Origin: Planctomyces sp.
GTDB taxonomy: Bacteria; Planctomycetota; Planctomycetia; Planctomycetales; Planctomycetaceae
Direction: 5' to 3'
DNA length: 64,000 nt
Assembly (NCBI GenBank): GCA_019636235.1
Contig: JAHBXW010000015.1
Coordinates: forward strand, 1-64,000
The translations under genes and the position numbers were made by a program. Of the stretch, positions 61,901 through 64,000 are shown in pieces. Position 1 is the first letter of the stretch. Each line of letters starts with the position of its first letter. The notes beneath the pieces are model-generated. The model ran no database searches. It saw only the letters and a list, made by a program, of their open reading frames with translations, and had not been told where the DNA came from.

Positions 61901-63978
61901 TCATTCCGCTGCGCAGTTCGCGGCGGCTGGCGTTTGATGTTCGCGCCAGCACTCCGCAGGAGATTGTCCGCGAGGAACTGAAGGACGGCGCCCTCGCCCA
62001 AAGCGGCGGCGGCGAACTCATCGCGTTCTACCGCGGCCACACCGTCCGCCGGCCCCTGCGAATCACGAGCGTCGAGGAGGAATCCGTCGACTGGGACTAC
62101 CGGCCGAAGCCCCCCGAAGCGGCCCGGATCCGCGTCGAAGACCCCGGCGGCGAGCGGCCGATCGTGTACTTCGTCATCGACTGCTCGGCATCCATGACCG
62201 AGAAAGACATCAAGGGCGAGCTCGGCGACGACAAGGTGGCCCGCTGGGACGTCGCGGTCCAGGAGCTGACGTCGCTGTTGCGGTCGCTGTCCACGGATTA
62301 CCCGCGCCAGTTCGACGTGGGGCTGATCGCGTTCGGCCACCGGTATTCATTCACGACGTCGTCGACCGGCCGCCGCCGGCTGCAGAACCAGCCCTCTCCC
62401 TATGCGACCCGGCTCGAGGCGAGGCAGCTGAACCAGCTGGCGACGCCCAACTCGTTCGATGGCGAAGACGCCGACGCGATTTGCGCCGCCGCGGACGAGG
62501 CGATGTTCCAGTTGTTCAACGTTGACGTCGAGGTGCTCGTCGAACCGCGCCCCCTCGACGCCCGGCAGTTCGATGACCTCCGCGGCATGTTCGGAAACGC
62601 CGGCCTGCAGCCCTGGGGACAGACTCCGTTGTATGGAGCGATCCAGAAATCAGTTCAGCAACTCAAGGCGCCCCGGCTGGCGTCGCGGCCGCGCCGGATC
62701 ATCGTGATCTCCGACGGCATGGATTACAGGCCATCGATGGCCGGATGGGGCGGCGAGGGAATCGACTTCAAAACGCTGCAGACGCAGGTCCGCGAGGCGG
62801 GCATCGCGATCGACGTCGTCGGCATCGGAGGCGAGTTTGGCGACGCAAAGGAGGGCCGCGGCAAGCCGGAGGCCAACGCCGCCTACAAGGAACTCGAGAA
62901 GATCGCGACCTGCTACTTCGCTGCGAACCGCCAGGAGCTGCTGGCGACGCTGCAGCGATCGCTGTCGCCGCTGTCATACCATGTCTCGGCGCTGGACGGG
63001 ACGCCGCTCAGCCAGGAGTTGGCGCTGGGCCAGGAGTGGCGGATCGACCCTCCGCAGGCGCCGCTGGACCTGCTGGTGCAGCTCATGTCCGGCGCAGAAG
63101 TGCTGGATCAAAAGCCGCTGCGCGTGGAAGGCGGGGAACAGATTTCGCTGGGCGTCGAACGGACGGGACAGTCGGCGGAGCGTTCGCTGCGATTGCGTCT
63201 GCCGCGGTACGGGTTCGAAGGAGATGCGGACCGCGACGACCCGGACGGCGTGCGCCTGAACCGGAATCCCGTCACGACGCTGGCGGCGCCGTATCGCATC
63301 TTTGGCGGGGCCCTGCCAGAGCCGGCGCTGGATTCGTGTGCGGTCCTCGTGCACCAGCCGAAGTTCGATGCGGCCGGCGCCGGCCGGATTTTCCCCATCT
63401 CGTTCCAGTCCGGCAGCGACGAGCTGTTCTCGCCGCGTCCGGCGCTGGTCTGGATTCGCGCGACGCCGCGGGCCGGCGCCCGGGAATTCACGACGCGTCA
63501 CACCCTGTACCGCGAGTTTCTGCCGAACCGCCCCGTGCCGGTTGTGCCCGTGGAATACCCGGACTGGCCGGGCGAGGCCGAGGAATGCCGGCTGGAGATC
63601 GGGTTCAGCTATGCGCCGGTCGCTCCGGATTTCTCGTCGCGAGAGCTGTCGCAGGGGTCGATCCAGGTCGCCGGATCGGACGCGGAATGGAGCATGCGAA
63701 TGGGCCCGCGCGACCCGCGGGGGTTTGTGGTCGTCGTGACGGAGCGGCATGCGGCGCTTCCCGCGGACCCGGTGACGGCCCTGGTGACGATGTCGCCGGC
63801 CCCGGAGAAAATCCGCCGGCGGGTCTTCTCGACCTCGCCTCGGGTCGATCACGAGTTCTACTATGCCTCAGACGCGCTGCCTGCGGATGCCGAACTGAAG
63901 ATTCTCACCCGCAGGACGTTTGAGCAGCGGGCGACGATTCTGCCGGGGGCCGCGCACGTCCGGGCCGCGGTGAACTGA
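58945..63978 (+). CDS. T6SS-linked giant protein: TM anchor, caspase-like domain, VWA domain
   Basis: The product is 1677 aa from ATG 58945. A basic, Pro/Ala-rich cytoplasmic head leads to a transmembrane helix (VRTGGLLTLALAAFLIYTVF, about 74-93). The next ~250 residues look like a caspase-like C14 fold: strand LLIYLSAHTAENSRGEPCLI places a His at 193, and KLVLFDCGRLHHDPTIGL places a Cys at 242. A coiled-coil-rich middle follows (~500-1000). A von Willebrand A domain has the metal site DCSAS (1079-1083) in IVYFVIDCSASMTEKDIKGE and continues with IIVISDGMDYRP. The last ~330 residues are beta-rich. It starts 185 bp after tssH on the same strand, so it is probably part of the T6SS cluster. Caspase-like activity is inferred from motif and spacing only. 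Confidence 0.78.
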   Translation: MPSWRDGRKPQTPRSTGGDPVPPPRGASGASRSEAAKPKGSWRGGGADAAAEPAQKWRRQEAKAAPGLTRAFWVRTGGLLTLALAAFLIYTVFQRPQATPVFALSILDYDQTPEELASSPWPPNAWVAEDFTHLAEVNTANLKFQPVAEHRFLAQDAGNQGLLKRLEDRLNSGRPGRPGRGKPEVLLIYLSAHTAENSRGEPCLITSDAHPLDDSTWLKFESVLATLRGTRPEIQKLVLFDCGRLHHDPTIGLTSNTFVERAAALVEEKHLEKPEALAVLFSHAPGQQSWGAPELGGSAFGFFVAEGLRGHANDNGDKWVSLDELHRFVRAQVSHWSRNRRGERGEQTPILAPAAAPKLDLAYAQSGALPEIVNRPTSNPDFRERMGRLQDAWKAFDEERGSIAAPDRTSATARGAIIRKLCQLELRNLAGGHYRITDPRQEIEALLRRLRVEPARPAIPPTSLPQHRWARQEPTDADLAAWTAATQAPLSPSALAPLLEPVAAPISTTELALARMIADGADPETPPDLVRAALRARQAAEDAACPAPPASSFLDLRFLPWTRDALTQLDRQRRACDDDLFANRWDGLEGRFDQLTRDYEAQRDLARDVARAYTISEEALAELIDNARWPLGLPQLPQKDIEARLEELNRSIERLQSLLQNPASDPAALSALVRDVERMREALRDDRGDIRSRLQRELREASVAVAEGSRMRNALAAVCLPSQALSHEDRRACRDYIYAYAYEAHGNVAKVSTVEFGTLAEAPTSSEISSAAEKLERLELAWLRRLQADQDDGEAGGAALRSQLRAFATRYNALTGVVTRESSAGNLETALRLAQVASVGRDLKPLQTDEARVVRMLQEGEAGAYLSWLVRRTVEDFWGPQEAPFFERIARRQLSAFNSLNAPAAPELAAEIDRAVEAASAGTARLAANDLAFNTDPKSPLDPAAAAALRLTLGVDPRTDDDGVVPAGRPAGTGALWVEGRRPASVIPLRSSRRLAFDVRASTPQEIVREELKDGALAQSGGGELIAFYRGHTVRRPLRITSVEEESVDWDYRPKPPEAARIRVEDPGGERPIVYFVIDCSASMTEKDIKGELGDDKVARWDVAVQELTSLLRSLSTDYPRQFDVGLIAFGHRYSFTTSSTGRRRLQNQPSPYATRLEARQLNQLATPNSFDGEDADAICAAADEAMFQLFNVDVEVLVEPRPLDARQFDDLRGMFGNAGLQPWGQTPLYGAIQKSVQQLKAPRLASRPRRIIVISDGMDYRPSMAGWGGEGIDFKTLQTQVREAGIAIDVVGIGGEFGDAKEGRGKPEANAAYKELEKIATCYFAANRQELLATLQRSLSPLSYHVSALDGTPLSQELALGQEWRIDPPQAPLDLLVQLMSGAEVLDQKPLRVEGGEQISLGVERTGQSAERSLRLRLPRYGFEGDADRDDPDGVRLNRNPVTTLAAPYRIFGGALPEPALDSCAVLVHQPKFDAAGAGRIFPISFQSGSDELFSPRPALVWIRATPRAGAREFTTRHTLYREFLPNRPVPVVPVEYPDWPGEAEECRLEIGFSYAPVAPDFSSRELSQGSIQVAGSDAEWSMRMGPRDPRGFVVVVTERHAALPADPVTALVTMSPAPEKIRRRVFSTSPRVDHEFYYASDALPADAELKILTRRTFEQRATILPGAAHVRAAVN

Positions 63979-64000
63979 CGGCGACCACGCATTCGCCCGC

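Overview
The window looks like chromosome of a member of the Planctomycetota. The GC content is high and codon use is strongly GC-biased. There are two membrane-tethered Ser/Thr kinases with Asp-Trp-Gly in place of Asp-Phe-Gly, one of them fused to a WD40 array. A giant repeat protein carries a LEPR-type N-terminal motif, and a DUF11-type protein and a cut-down SecA paralogue are also present. All of these are typical of that phylum. Genus cannot be fixed by eye.

Positions 1-13,888 form an accessory island whose left end is outside the window. It holds an RHS/YD-repeat polymorphic-toxin gene (minus strand) cut in two by an 874-bp IS5-type element with a TA target duplication. Rejoining the flanks restores the reading frame exactly. 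Behind the RHS tip lie a candidate immunity gene and a secreted Sel1-like gene. Next come a 480-aa protein that appears to contain four related helix-turn-helix-like units, a 614-bp divergent intergenic region, and a compact plus-strand operon: ParB-like protein, VirD4/TraG-like ATPase, a series of small and membrane proteins, and a large serine recombinase. The recombinase stop codon lies inside the 3' end of a tRNA-Pro(CGG) gene, which marks the probable right attachment site.

Positions 13,945-31,600 are mostly core chromosome: a secreted DUF11-repeat protein, lspA, a family of membrane-anchored beta-propeller paralogues (three intact, one frameshifted), a decayed copy of the 5' part of dxr, then intact dxr overlapping an rseP-type site-2 protease, a transmembrane Ser/Thr kinase with a small upstream gene, and a metallophosphoesterase.

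Positions 31,630-44,774 encode the surface and signalling section: a 1810-aa kinase/WD40 protein, a roughly 1970-aa LEPR-type repeat protein with an 864-bp (288-codon) higher-order repeat, and a cysteine-rich secreted protein transcribed divergently.

Positions 44,839-64,000 start with a short SecA-like ATPase and then carry a type VI secretion cluster on the plus strand: tssA, tssB, tssC, a second TssC-like gene (ImpD type), tagJ/impE, tssE, tssF, tssG, tssH (clpV). It ends with a 1677-aa membrane-anchored protein that appears to join a caspase-like His/Cys domain to a von Willebrand A domain. The membrane-complex and tube genes (tssJ/K/L/M, hcp, vgrG) are not in the window. The most unusual items are the caspase-like/VWA protein at the T6SS, the recombinase-tRNA overlap with its ParB/VirD4 module lacking a visible relaxase, and the four-unit HTH-like protein.
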